From Hermatobates lingyangjiaoensis (Eukaryota > Arthropoda > Insecta > Hemiptera > Hermatobatidae), in the NCBI GenBank assembly GCA_026182355.1, contig JAPFBL010000368.1, forward strand, positions 310,001 through 374,000: a DNA stretch of 64,000 nucleotides, written 5' to 3'. Below, piece by piece: positions 1 through 11,240 of this stretch. Every line of letters starts with the position of its first letter. Position 1 is the first letter of the stretch. The notes under the pieces were generated by a model. That model was not told the DNA's origin. It ran no database searches and saw only the letters and a program-made list of their open reading frames with translations. The position numbers and the translations under genes are program-made.

Positions 1-95
1 AAATTGATTGTGCTGTTATACAAAATGAAGCAGAAGTTGTCATAAAGAAGTAGTTCTAGCAGAGTAGTCGATCTATCACATAATGTTTTTCCTCA

Positions 96-325
96 TTTTT
101 TTTTATTGTTTAAACTGATCCCCCAGCGGGTGATAATGTCAGCCATTTACTGCCTTTTTTTTTGATCTGTGATTCTATAGATTCTACATCGGGAGTCCTA
201 AATTTTGCCTAACTCAAGTACATTTCGAGTAGGAATCTTAAAGAATACCTGACATCGTACAGGCTCGAGACTGACGGCTTAGCATCCTCTCCGAGGGATG
301 TAATCAGGATTTATTCTTAAGTAGA
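96..325 (-). mobile_element. tRNA-derived SINE, 5'-truncated copy
   Basis: Minus-strand copy of the window's SINE family. Reading right to left it keeps the 'gatttattc' body, the 'gacggctt' box, the 'cgagtagg' segment and the tail block with 'agcgggtgataatgtcag', ending in a T run (the poly-A tail). The tRNA-like head is missing. Confidence 0.7.
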
Positions 326-449
326 GTAGAAAATCTTAAAGATTTTTTATGAGTTAATACTATTATTACCGTTATGGTTTTCATAAAAGTATTTTTATTA
401 TAACACCTTTTTTTCGATTACACAAAAATATTTTTCGAAGTAAATACCT

Positions 450-735
450 AGTTTCTGTGCTGGTTGTCCGAGTTTCGGTGCCTACCTGGCTCTCGATTTC
501 TTCACGTGAGAGGTGAGTAACTCTGAGTACGTCGTCCCTCGGAGAAGACGTTAAGCTGTCGGTCCCGAGCCTGTAAGATATCAGGTACTCGTTAAAGATC
601 CCTACTGGAAATGGATTTGAGTTAGACAAAATGTAGGTACTCCTAATATAGAATATGTAAAATCACTGATCAAGCAAAAAGCCGGTAAAAGGCTGACATT
701 ATCACCCGCTAGTGGATTGGTAAAAAAAAGGTTTT
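450..735 (+). mobile_element. tRNA-derived SINE, head partly lost
   Basis: Plus-strand copy. It enters within the second half of the tRNA-like head (around 'acctggctctcgattt'), keeps the internal 'gagtacgtcgtccctcgg' box and 'gacgttaag', and ends with 'cacccgctag' followed by an A run. Open frames here are accidental. Confidence 0.75.
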
Positions 736-892
736 AGTAACAAACTCGTGATATAAAAACCATCAATTATTATAAGAAATAGAGACATCAGTTATTTTCA
801 TAGGAATCAAAATTCAGGTTATTTTCATAGGTTCTATTCTATTTTCATAGAATAGTAGGTTAGAATACCTAGAATTCATAGGTTATTTTCAG

Positions 893-996
893 TTATCCTA
901 ATGTAGAATCTGTAAAATCACTAATCAAGCAAAAAGCCGGTAAAAGATTGACGTTATCACCCGCTAGGGGATCGGTTTAAATAATGAAAAAAAAAA
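893..996 (+). mobile_element. SINE 3' end fragment
   Basis: Repeats the last ~100 bp of the SINE at 450-735 (aatgtagaatctgtaaaatc to the A run). It is preceded by several short repeats of 'aggttattttcatag' (about 795-890). Confidence 0.7.
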
Positions 997-1680
997 TACC
1001 TAGTTACTGACTCACTTCACATATATATTTTTCAAAAATTGCGTTTTAATAACATTGATCATATGAAATACCGGGGGGACAGTGTGATGTCAATTTGTGA
1101 GGAGTTTGTTTTGTTGAAGTCATTTTGGACTTGTTTCCTTAAAGAAAAGCCAGAGTGACGCATGGATTGGCGTTAAAAGCCTGTGTTTGTCAGCTGTTTT
1201 GTTAAAAGCCGTTCACTTGGACAATCAGCACTTTGCTCAAACCAAACCACAATTATTCTTCCTTCTTCTTAATTTACTCCCATTCACACAGGCTCCACTT
1301 ACTGTTATTAAACTTCTTCATTCCTTCTGTCACTGAAAAAGAGAACAAACAACAAACTATTTCTTTTCAACTCTTCTGAGTCAGCAGCTCTTTCTATGCT
1401 CCAAACAGTTCTCAACTCTCCTGTCTCTCTCTCTAACTCTCTCTCTCTCTCTTACACACACACTCCCCCCCCCCCCCACACACGCACACACACACACAAA
1501 TTCTCTTTCTCTCTGGAGTTAACGTATTTTCTAGCATTTAACAAATACTTGTCAATCAATTACTTTCTTTTTTAAAGAACAATGGATAAAATAAATAAAA
1601 TACGGTAATACTTTTTCTTATCTGCATAGGCATTTATCGTGTTAATAATTTAAACACGTTGGCCAGTAATGAAGGAAAAA
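997..1680. other. No gene seen; simple-repeat region
   Basis: No supported coding or RNA gene. It contains a pyrimidine-rich stretch leading into the CT/CA microsatellite at 1421-1499 and is otherwise AT-rich unique-looking sequence. Confidence 0.5.
1421..1499. repeat. CT and CA microsatellite
   Basis: (CT)n runs into (CA)n with a C14-like run between them. Confidence 0.9.
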
Positions 1681-1890
1681 CCAATTAAAAAGAAGATAGC
1701 ACACAGATAGACCCAGAAATAACTCACTTCTATATTTCGACCATCGTCGTCATCAGGAGGCGGAGAGTCCCGCAGGAAGGCAGAGCAGCGACTCCGCTCT
1801 ACCTACGGGAATCTTTACCTCCTGATGACGACGATGGTCGAAATATAGAAGTGAGTTATTCCTGTGTCTATCTGTGTGCTATCTTCTTTT
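1681..1890. mobile_element. PLE-type snap-back element, family 1
   Basis: Inverted repeat with arms of about 70 bp (1691-1760 and 1818-1887) around a ~57 bp spacer. The right arm carries the hammerhead-like module: CTGATGA from 1822, one extra C, a GAC/GTC stem with loop GATG, then GAAA. The same arms recur at 2490-2722 and 41905-42105. The Penelope-like origin is inferred from the module shared with coding PLEs elsewhere in the window. Confidence 0.65.
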
Positions 1891-2489
1891 AAAGTAGTTT
1901 ATGTGTTTCACTTTATGTGATAAAAAAAAAAAAATCTTTTATATTGCATAGAAGAAAAAATACATGTATTGAAATTCTACTGAAAATGTATGACAGGCAG
2001 AACATTTTTTAGGTCAAAAATGGTTATATGCTTATAAGGTTGAAATCGCTGTCGATTGACCAATAGTCATTCAATTTGTTTATTTCCATACAGATCAAAA
2101 TGAATTTACAATAGTACGTCTATTTACATGACTGCAGTAATTAATACATACTAAACTAACAAACACTAATTACAGATAATAATTACGATAATACTAATTA
2201 AATCAAACAATATTTTTCTTGGCAGGTCAACAAACAGTAACATAATGATGGTCAGCTGTAGTAGATGTTTTATAATTTTTTTTAAATTTCGTTATGTCTG
2301 AATTATAAAAAAATACACTGTCCTCCAGACCAGTATAGCTAGAAGAAGAGTTTTTCGTTTTGTTGACAAAGTTCAAGAGTTGATTCTTTTGATAACAGCC
2401 ATTTGATAGATAATTATCAATATAAATATATTTATTTATATTAGATAAATATAAATATAGTAAAAAAAAGCGGTCCAGAGGACTTTTAA

Positions 2490-2722
2490 ATAAAAAACCA
2501 ATTAAAAAGAAGATAGCACACAGATAGACACAGGAATAACTCACTTCTATATTTCGACCATCGTCGTCATCAGGAGGCGAAGAGTCCCGCAGGAAGACAG
2601 AGCAGCGACTCCGCTCTACCTGCAGGAATCTTTGCCTCCTGATGACAATGGTCGAAATATAGAAGTGAGTTATTCCTGTGTCTATCTGTGTGCTATCTTC
2701 TTTTTAATTGTTTTTTTTTATT
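2490..2722. mobile_element. PLE-type snap-back element, family 1
   Basis: Second copy of the family at 1681-1890, with longer arms (about 90 bp each). It is preceded by 'cggtcc...ggac', which also precedes the copies at 22121 and 41905 and probably belongs to the element end. The right-arm module has lost three bases ('gatgacaatgg'). Confidence 0.65.
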
Positions 2723-2778
2723 TAAATATAAATATATGAATATAAATTATTATAAATATAAATATATTTATATTAGAT

Positions 2779-3060
2779 GATGACGGATGTTGAAATATCG
2801 AAGTGAGTTCTGTAGTGACTTTCTGTGTTCTTTCCTATGTGTTAAAGTTTTATATTTATATAAATATACTATTAAATCAAAATATTAAAACGGTCCAAAC
2901 CGGACAGGTATATAAATGAAAAAAGACAACAAATAGAAGAAGCGAGAAAACTTACTGGATCGATATTTCGAACTGAAGTTCGTCGTCAGGGAATAATATA
3001 CTATTATTAATATATATTCTATTAATATAATATTATATTCCACGGTCGATACTTTTATCA
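2779..3060. mobile_element. Fragments of PLE terminal repeats
   Basis: 2779-2877 is a single arm ('gatgacgg...ttgaaatatcgaagtgag') like that at 23671-23760. 2893-2995 is a left arm in opposite sense ending 'gttcgtcgtcaggg'. 3030-3060 repeats the 'ccacggtcgatactt' end also seen at 58630. All are separated by AT runs. Confidence 0.5.
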
Positions 3061-3752
3061 ATATTTATAAATATATATAAATATTTACCTTAATCTTTAT
3101 ATAGATGATTATCACCAAGACAATTGTAATATATAATAGTAATAATATATTAATAAAATATTTTAATTAACATACCTGATACAAAATTGTATGTCTCTTC
3201 AATATAAAGAATACGTGACCTAAAAATAGTAACCTTATTGTTTTGAAAAATAAAAAAAATACCTTTTCCAGAATAAATGTCTGACAATTAGATATATTAA
3301 AGGAGGCAGTATGTAGATTTATAGCATGGCATACGCTAGACTAGCATCCTTTACTCTGGAGAGCATCATAAAGTATATTGTTTGGCGTTTGCTTTTATGG
3401 TACTAAGAATTTTATTCTTGTTACATGCAATATTGAATCTTAAAATCCTACAAATTTCAAATAACAGTAAGCAAGTAATTAACTGGATTCTGACACAACA
3501 TTTCTAAGCCAATGTCAACAAATCCAACGATTACAGCATGTTATCCATTATTTTAATTTTTGGTTTTCAGTTTTTAGAGGCATATTTCCGTTATTGTCAG
3601 TACTGCATATGACAATAACTGAATTACTGCACATGATGAGAATATGTATGCATATTCTCATTATTGCATTCATATTGCAATAATGACAATTACTTAACAT
3701 TTTTTTTCCAAACATATTAATTTTTTGCAGAATATTTTCACAGGGTTTTTTT
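3061..3752. other. AT-rich intron/intergenic sequence, nothing recognised
   Basis: No coding sequence supported. Short dyads around 3600-3700 (for example 'agaatatg...catattct') are the only structure seen. Confidence 0.4.
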
Positions 3753-5365
3753 ACTTTACTATAAGTAAAGTATAGTGATCGTGAAAAAATTCGATCTCGA
3801 GATTTTGACGGAATTACATGTTTTGAGGTCCCAGAAGTCGTTTATGTGGTTTTTACGATGATGTCTGTGGGTGGGTGGGTGAGTGTGTTAGCATTGCTTG
3901 TTTCCACGCTACGGTCCAGAATCTTTGATGGATCAAGTTGATATTTTACACAAAAATGGGCCCCATAAAGAGAAAGATCCCTATTGTTTGGGAAGAATTA
4001 TGCATGATGGGAAAGTCACTTTCTTTGCCAAAAACCGTTTTTTTTTAAAACATTTATTTCTCCTAAACTGATAACCCTAGAGTTTTGAAATTTTGACATT
4101 ATCTTGGAGGTTACAAATGGAACAAACGAAAAATATATTCAGAATTTTAAAACAACAGGAAATATTTTTTTTTCAATAAAATATAAAAATTGTGACTTGT
4201 AATTCAATCTCAAACCTTGTGAGAGCGATACAAGCCATACTGTTTAACGGACAAGAATGAAACTATGCCTATAAATACACCATTATGTGTAGAATGAGTT
4301 GAGATATTTTTTTTCAAAATTTCATTCGCTAATGGGTCGTTACAGTACGATTTCTGTTTTTCAGAAAATGTTTTTTTGACGCTAAACGGCTCATTAAAAA
4401 ATAATGAAAATTTGACCAAAATGGAACAAAAAATTAGCAATTCATAAAAAAAAATCATGTAGTTTCAATAACGGGAAAGAGCAATAACGCTATAAAAACA
4501 GTTTGTTTATCTTAGACTAAGAGATCACCTGCTATACTTGTCGAATTTTTTATATTTATTTTCATTGTTTACATTGACTTAGAAATTTTTTGAGCGAATC
4601 CACTGAGATAAAATTGATTTTATAAAGGAACAGTTTAAATTGTTTATTGAAGTATATGAGATGTATGAGGAATAATATTGTGCAGGAAAATGATAACACT
4701 CACTCAGAAAAAATTTGTATATATGTTATTTGCTAAAGGGGAAGGAAAATGACCTTTTTAAATACTTAGAAGACATAAAATTCACAGTATAATAATTCTA
4801 TAAAAAACCAAAAATGTAAAAGATAATTCAAAATTGAAATCTTTCGTTTAGAGATTAATAAATGTAATTATCGTACATCTTTAACTATAAATTATCTTAA
4901 AACAACATTTTTTTCTTCGCTGTTTATGATGTTTTTCAGAGAAAAAAAGGGTATTTTACTGTTGTAAATTTGAAAATTTTACTTTAATATTCAATGTAGA
5001 AGGATGTCAAGTAAACGATGTAAGAAATCGTTTGAAATGGCTTTTTGAACAATAGCTATGTTCTACTGTAGGATAATATGTCGTTTCAAGAAATGTATAC
5101 ATTGTTTTTTCAAAAATGTTCTTACTGCTGTAGTTATACTAATGAAATTATTTACAAATAATAAATTATTTGTGATGTACAAAAATAAGCTTATAAATTG
5201 ATATGTCCTTCAATCACTATCTGTACCACCTCACGAATGCAATGCTAATAATTATATCCCATTTAGATATTTATGTTATGCTTAAATGAGACGTTATGTT
5301 TTATATACTCAAGAAATTTGACATTAAGTTACTTATAGTAAAGTAGAGTGTAGGCCACTCCAGAT
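3753..5365 (+). mobile_element. Helentron-like non-autonomous element (full length)
   Basis: Starts with ACTTTACTATAAGTAAAGTA, which can fold into an 8-bp hairpin, and ends TACTTATAGTAAAGTA, then GAGTG-TAGGC-CACTC (a 5-bp hairpin), then CAGAT before a T run. The 17-nt TACTTTACTATAAGTAA is shared in inverted orientation, terminal on the left and about 24 nt inside the right end. A GGGT/GTGT microsatellite sits near 3870. No transposase is present. Asymmetric inverted repeats, 3' hairpin, internal microsatellite and T-run insertion match Helentron-associated elements (DINE-1/HINE type). The class assignment is inference; the family itself is certain from at least five copies. Confidence 0.7.
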
Positions 5366-6597
5366 TTTTTATATTTATTTTCATTGTTTACATTGATTTA
5401 GAAATTTTTTGAGCGATTCCACTGAGATAAATTTGATATTTATAAAGGAACAATTTAAATTTTTATTGACTTATATGAGATGTAAGAGGAATAATATTGT
5501 TACATGTAAAAAAATCACCGCCAATAAACATAAATAAATTACCTTTGTCTTCCATGGCATGATGGATTTGTCTCATAAAATGCATTAATAAATCTATATA
5601 TTGCACTCTTGAGCAAAACTTATTATCAGTTACAATTACATTATAATTGTGAATGTAGTACCTTTCCATGATATTGAAATGTAATGAATGGACTCTTTCC
5701 TCAAGAAAGAGGACTTATGTTTGTTGAGAAATATCCAGTTTTTTTTTTACAATTCTAGTCTAATGGTTCATATTTATAATTTCAAAAATTAGAAGCTCCC
5801 AACTATAAATGATTTAAATTATATTGAATAGCTGGCTTTGACTTCGATTTGAGTATGTAAACTGGCTGATTACTAATATATTTTTTCTCAATATACATTC
5901 ATAGCAAACTTATAACAGAGTACAGGAGGCAGGAAAAGGATAACACTCACTCAGAAAAAAATCGTATATATGTTATTTGACAAAGGGGAAGGAAAATGAT
6001 CTTATTAAATACTAAGAAGCCATAAAATCCTAGTATAATAATTCTATAAAAAACAAAAATGTAAAAGATAATTCCAAATTGAAACCTTTCGTTTAGAGAA
6101 TAATAAATGTAATTATCGTACATCTTTAATTATAAATCATCTGAAAACAACATTTTACCTTCGCTGTTTATGATGTTTTTCAGAGAAAGTAAGGGTATTT
6201 TCCTGTTTTAAATTTGAAAATTTTACTTTAATATTCAATGTAGAAGGATGTCAAGTAAACGATGTAAGAAGTTCACTGGCTATTTAAACAATAACCATGT
6301 TCTCTTGTAGGAGAATATTTCGTATCAAGAAATGTTCACTTTGGTTTTTCAAAAATGTTATTACTGATGTAGTTATACTAATGAAATTATTAGCATCAGC
6401 TGTGTGATGTACAAAAATAAGCTTATATATTGATATGTCCTTCAATTACTATCTGTACTACCTCAAAAATGAAAGACTAATAATCATATCCCATTTAGAT
6501 GTTTACATTATGCTTAAATGAGACGTTATATATTATAGACTCAAGAAATTTGATATTAAGTTACTTATAGTAAAGTTGAGTGTAGGCCACTCCAGAT
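5366..6597 (+). mobile_element. Helentron-like element, 5'-truncated tandem copy
   Basis: Directly abuts the copy at 3753-5365. It begins with the T run and 'atatttattttcattg', which in the full copy is an internal site near 4548, so its first ~800 bp are absent. It carries extra internal sequence at about 5500-5930 that is also present in the copy at 7565-8724. It ends in the same 3' hairpin and CAGAT. Confidence 0.65.
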
Positions 6598-7564
6598 ATT
6601 TTTAGTAGTGTCATCAAAACTTCATTTAAATATATGGACACGATTGATGGTTTGTAAATCTCCATCAGTCTGTTTTGTTCCATATTTTCATTTAATAGTT
6701 CAGACAACTTTTAAAAGAAATAGGTTTAGAAATTACTTTTATTAATTTATATTGCAACTAATTAGTTTAATTTATATTGATTATATATATTTTTCGTTTT
6801 TGAAGAAATAGTTTAATTCGTTTCTTTGATGTTTAATTATTATTTATAAAAGATACAGTGATAGAAGGGGACTATTTTAAAATGAGATAATTTAGATTGC
6901 ATGTGATTGGTGCACCGGCAGTGCAAGTCATTCTAAAAAGGCGCAAATACTCTCCGTTTATTAGTTCTCCGCGTCCTTCTTGGAACCTTTCAAACGGTTT
7001 TAACCTCTGTATTGCTTATTTCGTTCTCTAGTCAATAATACTTCAAATAGTAAGTACAAATTCCTTCTTAACTTATTTTTGTATACTTAATGATTTTTTA
7101 ATTAGTTTAATGTTAACTATTATTATTTTCATAATTAGCAATTAAAACGATTTCACAAAACTAGATAAACTAAACGAACAGAAACAATACACATAAAAGA
7201 TTTCACAAAAACTTTCTATTATATTTCGACTGTCTTGCATAAAGATGTAATTTTCTACGAAGAAAAGCGACTTTTATGTGTGTTGTTTCTCTGGAATTAT
7301 TTTCATAAAAATATATCAAAATAATTAATTAGTTCCGAAATAATTACTACTAAACATTTAATACCTACATATAATAAAGTATTGAATAGATTTATTTTTA
7401 GTTAATTCTTGTTATTTTAAACCTTATTGACTAAATTAGTTATAGTGAAAACGATTAAAAATACTTAACAGTAGAGTATTTAAATGTATTACCCTATATT
7501 TATAAAATTAAGAGTTTGTTCGTCTGTGTTTCCTATTGCTTTTGAGAAATGTTTTACTCCATTT
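6598..7564. other. No gene seen
   Basis: AT-rich throughout. A slightly GC-richer patch at about 6900-7010 has no open frame or motif that I recognise. Confidence 0.4.
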
Positions 7565-8724
7565 GAACATTTGAAATGATTTTTTGACATAATGTGAGAC
7601 GTAAGAAGAATAAAATTCTTATATGTAAAAAATGAATGCCAATCAAATATATCATTTCTGATGTTTTCCATTTACACAAGTTTTAAATTATATTGAAAAG
7701 CCGACTTTGAATTTGATTGAGTATGTAAAACTGGCTAATTACTGATATCTTTTTTTCTCAATATATATTTACACCAACGTTATAACCGAATATAGCACAA
7801 TGGAAAAAGTTACTTATATTATGTATAGTGTGAAAAGCTACTTGTTGTTGACTTTTTTGTGTTTATGAACCTGATTATCTTTGAATAATATTAAATTAAG
7901 AGGAATGAACTCCTTAGTTTTATATTACCAAACAGATACTAATGTTAAGGTGATTCGATGACAGACGTTTTTCAGAATCGGATCCTCAGCTAAATATGAC
8001 TACCTAATGACTTCACGTTATACAATACCTCAGGCAATGCAAAGCCGCAAGACCATACAATCACGAATGTGACTCCTTCCATATTCGTGAAGGACGACCT
8101 GACAGACTGACGTCCCAACCCCGTCCTTATGATTACTGACCTTAACAAAACATGCAGGTTGAGAATTTAGCAGTAGTGGGCCTCTAGTCCAGGACTGCTA
8201 ATTACGACGTGCACTGACGTGCATGGAATATTCGTTGGTCGCTGGAGATCCATTGGCTATAGCATGAAAAGTCAGTTTCTTCTGCAAGAGTTATTTTGTA
8301 ACACGATATCGTCACTTTGACTTTATAAAAGTGTTATTACTGCTGTGGCAATATATATGATATTATGAATGATCAAACCACAATAAGTTGGGTTTTTGAC
8401 TCTGACGAAGACCGCCTGTTACGGTTGAAAGATCTTAGTCTTGTTTTCCCATTTCTTATTCTGGTTTGATCATTTATTGTTATTTCACGTGTTTATGTGA
8501 AATCTTTTTATTTATATGATATTATATGCATCAATTGTGTGATATACAGAAATAAGGGCATATATTGATAACTCACTGTCTCTATCTATACTACCTCCAG
8601 GAATGAAAGAGTAATAAACATCTTCCATTAATACATTTATATTATGTCTACATGTTATATTATCTACCCAAGAGGTTTGATACATATTTACTTATAGTAA
8701 AGTTGAGTGTAGGCCACTCCAGAT
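7565..8724 (+). mobile_element. Helentron-like element, diverged and interrupted
   Basis: Shares the 5463-5930 type internal sequence (for example 'tatattgaa.agc.g.ctttga') and ends with the family's 3' hairpin and CAGAT. It is interrupted by unmatched sequence at about 7940-8300 and by half of a PLE-type family-5 arm at 8366-8505 (CTGACGA...GAAA module). Confidence 0.55.
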
Positions 8725-9137
8725 TTTTTTTACAGTTAGCTTTTCCGCATCAAAAATAATTTCCTAAAACCATGAAATATATCATAATATTTTTTCTGGC
8801 TCTATAATTTAAATAAAAATTATTTAGCTTCATACTCTTAGAATTTTCTATTTTTGGGTATAATTTCAATTTAATCTGTCAAATGGTGTTACCTGTATCG
8901 CGTCGACAATATTTTAGAATCAATAATACATGTTTTTTTTTTCATTTTAATGCAAAACTGAATTTTCTGGTTGTCGAAAGAAATCTGGAGTCTTTTTCAG
9001 CCAGTACTAATGTCTGTTTGGTAATAACTTTCACATTTTAATAAACTATAGATAGTAGTTTAGAATGGGAATAATGTTTTCTAAAATTACATTTTGAAAT
9101 CATTAGTTGGGCAATCCGTAATTGTGTGGTATTTACT
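8725..9137. other. No gene seen
   Basis: AT-rich sequence with no supported feature. 9121-9137 leads into the next snap-back element. Confidence 0.4.
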
Positions 9138-9428
9138 CATTCTGAGGTAAAAATGGTTTTAACAAACAAAAGTCTCCACACAAATGAAGTTTATTCAACA
9201 ACAATAACATCGCGTTTCGAACACTTTATGTTCATCATCAGGAATGCATCAAGTATATGGTGCTGAAGGGTTGGTCCAGTTGTTTTCACTGAAACAACCC
9301 TTCAGCACCACATCCTTGGTGTCTTCCTGATGATGAACACAAAGTGTTCGAAACGCGTTGTTATTGTCGTTGAATAAACTTCATTTGTGTGGAGACATTT
9401 GTTTGTTTATCCATTTTACCTCAGAATT
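9138..9428. mobile_element. PLE-type snap-back element, family 2
   Basis: Arms of about 100 bp (9138-9243 and 9325-9428) end at 'tgaggtaaa' on the left and 'ttacctca' on the right. The right arm carries CTGATGA from 9327, an extra T, a perfect GAACAC/GTGTTC stem, and GAAA at 9350-9353, followed by CGCGTTG. Related copies lie at 17952, 36646 and 50100. Confidence 0.65.
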
Positions 9429-9479
9429 ACATTTTGGTTTAAGGTGCAACTTTGCCAACTTGTAATATTACTACAGAAC

Positions 9480-9600
9480 AGTAACACCTATACACTGCAG
9501 TGTCCATTTTTGTGTAAAATATGAATTTGATACATGGAATGGCGTGGTTTGTACTGTATTCGCAAACTGTTGGTACACACACCTACTCATGATAGATTGA
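9480..9600 (-). mobile_element. Degenerate Helentron-like fragment
   Basis: On the minus strand it resembles the part of the Helentron-like family after the microsatellite ('...tatcaa.tt.atattttacacaaaaatgg'). Short and diverged, so tentative. Confidence 0.35.
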
Positions 9601-9759
9601 AAACAGCGTCCAATAAGTCGCTTGAAAGACAAGTATATACTACGAGGATGTCATCAGACTCATAAATGTGTTTTACTTTTGAAATATTCCTTTGTATCAA
9701 TTTTAATAAATAAATATATTTATTTCAAACTAAATAATAATACTGGGTTTTGTTTTTAG

Positions 9760-9849
9760 GCTGGTCGAATTCAAACCTCTGCCACCACTGTAGCTTCTTT
9801 TCCTGAAGGTGTTTTCATAACTGAAAGAAGAGGAGTCGTACAAGTTAAG
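9760..9849 (+). CDS. Receptor-type guanylate cyclase, penultimate exon
   Basis: A 90-nt exon in phase 0 bordered by a pyrimidine-rich 'tttttag' acceptor and a 'gtatg' donor. It encodes 30 residues starting AGRIQTSATTV and ending ERRGVVQVK. This matches the end of the class III guanylate cyclase catalytic domain of membrane receptors, where RIxxS, a short variable loop, the RGxxxVKGKG strand and TYWL follow the substrate pocket. The enzyme makes cGMP from GTP on the cytoplasmic side of the plasma membrane. The exon joins in frame to 34091-34204, splitting VK|GKG. The catalytic core, kinase-homology and extracellular parts lie upstream of the window; I saw no further exon in 1-9759. A soluble cyclase is less likely because TYWL is typical of receptors. 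Confidence 0.82.
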
Positions 9850-9910
9850 GTATGATCAACAAAAATTTAAATTTATCAAATTATTCACCAAATTAGTAAC
9901 CAGTATTAGT

Positions 9911-9990
9911 ACCGAGCGCCAGAGTGGGTATTGAACCCCGAACATACCAGTCCAAAGCTGAGCACGTTGCCACTAGGTTAACCTGGCCTC
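9911..9990 (-). mobile_element. SINE tRNA-like head fragment
   Basis: Minus-strand match to the SINE head: 'ggccaggttaacctagtgg' reading leftward, with a B-box-like 'gggttcaatacccac'. It sits 61 bp inside the cyclase intron. It looks tRNA-like, but the SINE family relation explains it better than a tRNA gene. Confidence 0.55.
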
Positions 9991-10529
9991 CCTAAAGTTT
10001 GGTTTACTAATTGTTTTAATAAACATTATAGCAGTTTCTGACTTTACGAATTTTTTCACTAACATATTCTAGTCTCCTGGTTATTTTTTATGCTCATAGG
10101 TAGTAAACTTTAAAATAGGTTCGTTAAAGAAATTTACAGGTAGATAAGTTTGTTGAACAAAAGAAATTTAATTAATTAGTCTATATATATATATTTACCT
10201 TACACTAATAAACTAGCTTTCAACATTCCTATGTTATCATTAGGTTTACACATAACAGATTTACACTTAATTAAAATAAAATATACTAAGCTATATTTTA
10301 GTAATTATTTTAAACAAACGCCTCAGATACACTTCATTATAATAGGAATATATTATACAAACATTATTAAAAAAAAAATTAAATTGATTGTTCTTAATGT
10401 TTGATAATAGATGTATATGCTACAGTACCTTTTTTTAACAATACCTGAGTCTTATTGGCCATTGGCCATTTGACAGCAATGTAAATTAGTCCAGTAATAG
10501 AATTTATTCCATTCAGGATTGTTATTACT
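9991..10529. other. Intron sequence, nothing recognised
   Basis: AT-rich, with a short TA run near 10180. No feature supported. Confidence 0.4.
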
Positions 10530-10918
10530 ATTATTTAGACTCCAGTGTTTGGCGAGTCGTCTGTATTGAACATTCTAAAATTCCTCAGGGTTTTACAATC
10601 TTGAAGATGTTCTTCATTTATTGTGGTATTTCCGATTATAAGACACAAGTTAGACTGTCAACAACACCTATTCGATTAAGATAATGTAATCATAGTAGTG
10701 TATGGGGCATTGTATGGTCTAGTCCTTTAGGATGCATTGGAGAATGTGTATTGTTTCCCTTCTGATTGTTGATTTTGTGCATGATCGACCACTTCTTTCC
10801 TCTTACTTCTCAGCAGCCTTTTTAATACTCTATAGTCTAAGGGCCTAGATAATGGCTTATTTCGAGCTGCCGGCATTCCTAGCCGATCGGCTCTTTCATT
10901 GCCCATTGTGGTTGGCAC
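10530..10918 (-). pseudogene. Non-LTR retrotransposon RNase H remnant
   Basis: On the minus strand, 10918-10727 encodes GNERADRLG followed by a Pro-rich 'PLSRPLDYR' stretch. GNERAD is the usual end of the RNase H domain of I/Jockey-like and related retrotransposon polyproteins (His/Gly-x-x-GNExAD). Downstream, after frameshifts, short pieces such as EEHLQDC and NFRMFNTDD resemble the Cys/His tail that follows this domain. The catalytic first half of RNase H and the reverse transcriptase are missing; the upstream side is replaced by the minisatellite at 10918-11240. The product would not be functional. The family beyond 'non-LTR, RNase H-bearing' cannot be fixed from this fragment. Confidence 0.55.
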
Positions 10919-11240
10919 TTTGTGTACAGTCTACGTCCTTTTGTACTGTGTACTGTGTACATGTGTACAGTGTACTGTGTACTGTATTTGTGCTCAGTGT
11001 ACTGTCTCTGGTACTGTGTACTGTATCTGTGTACAGTGTAACTTGTACTGTGCACTATGTACACTGATCTGTATCTGTGCACTATGTACAGTGTACTGTG
11101 TATTGTGTACTGTGTACAGTGTATTGTATTTGGTACTGTGTACAGTTTACTGTATCTGTGCACTATGTACAGTGTACTGTAACTGGTACTGTGTATAGTG
11201 TACTATGTACTGTTTACAGTGTACTACGTACTGTCCACTG
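10918..11240. repeat. TGTACTGTGTACAG minisatellite
   Basis: About 320 bp of imperfect tandem units built from 'tgtactgtgtacagtgtac' and variants with 'tatctgtgcac'. The units are rich in the palindromes TGTACA and GTAC, so both strands look alike. The open frames here are by-products of the repeat. Confidence 0.85.

Noticed and set aside
3753..6597. Spaced repeats as a CRISPR array or satellite
   Set aside because: Units are long (over 1 kb), end in defined hairpins and recur as whole elements; they are transposons in an animal genome.
9911..9990. Possible tRNA gene (A- and B-box-like motifs)
   Set aside because: It is a diverged fragment of the SINE head seen in many copies; it lacks a coherent cloverleaf and sits inside an intron.
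10852..11198. Overlapping open frames on both strands with repeated CTVY-type residues
   Set aside because: Produced by the TGTAC minisatellite, which lacks stops in several frames.
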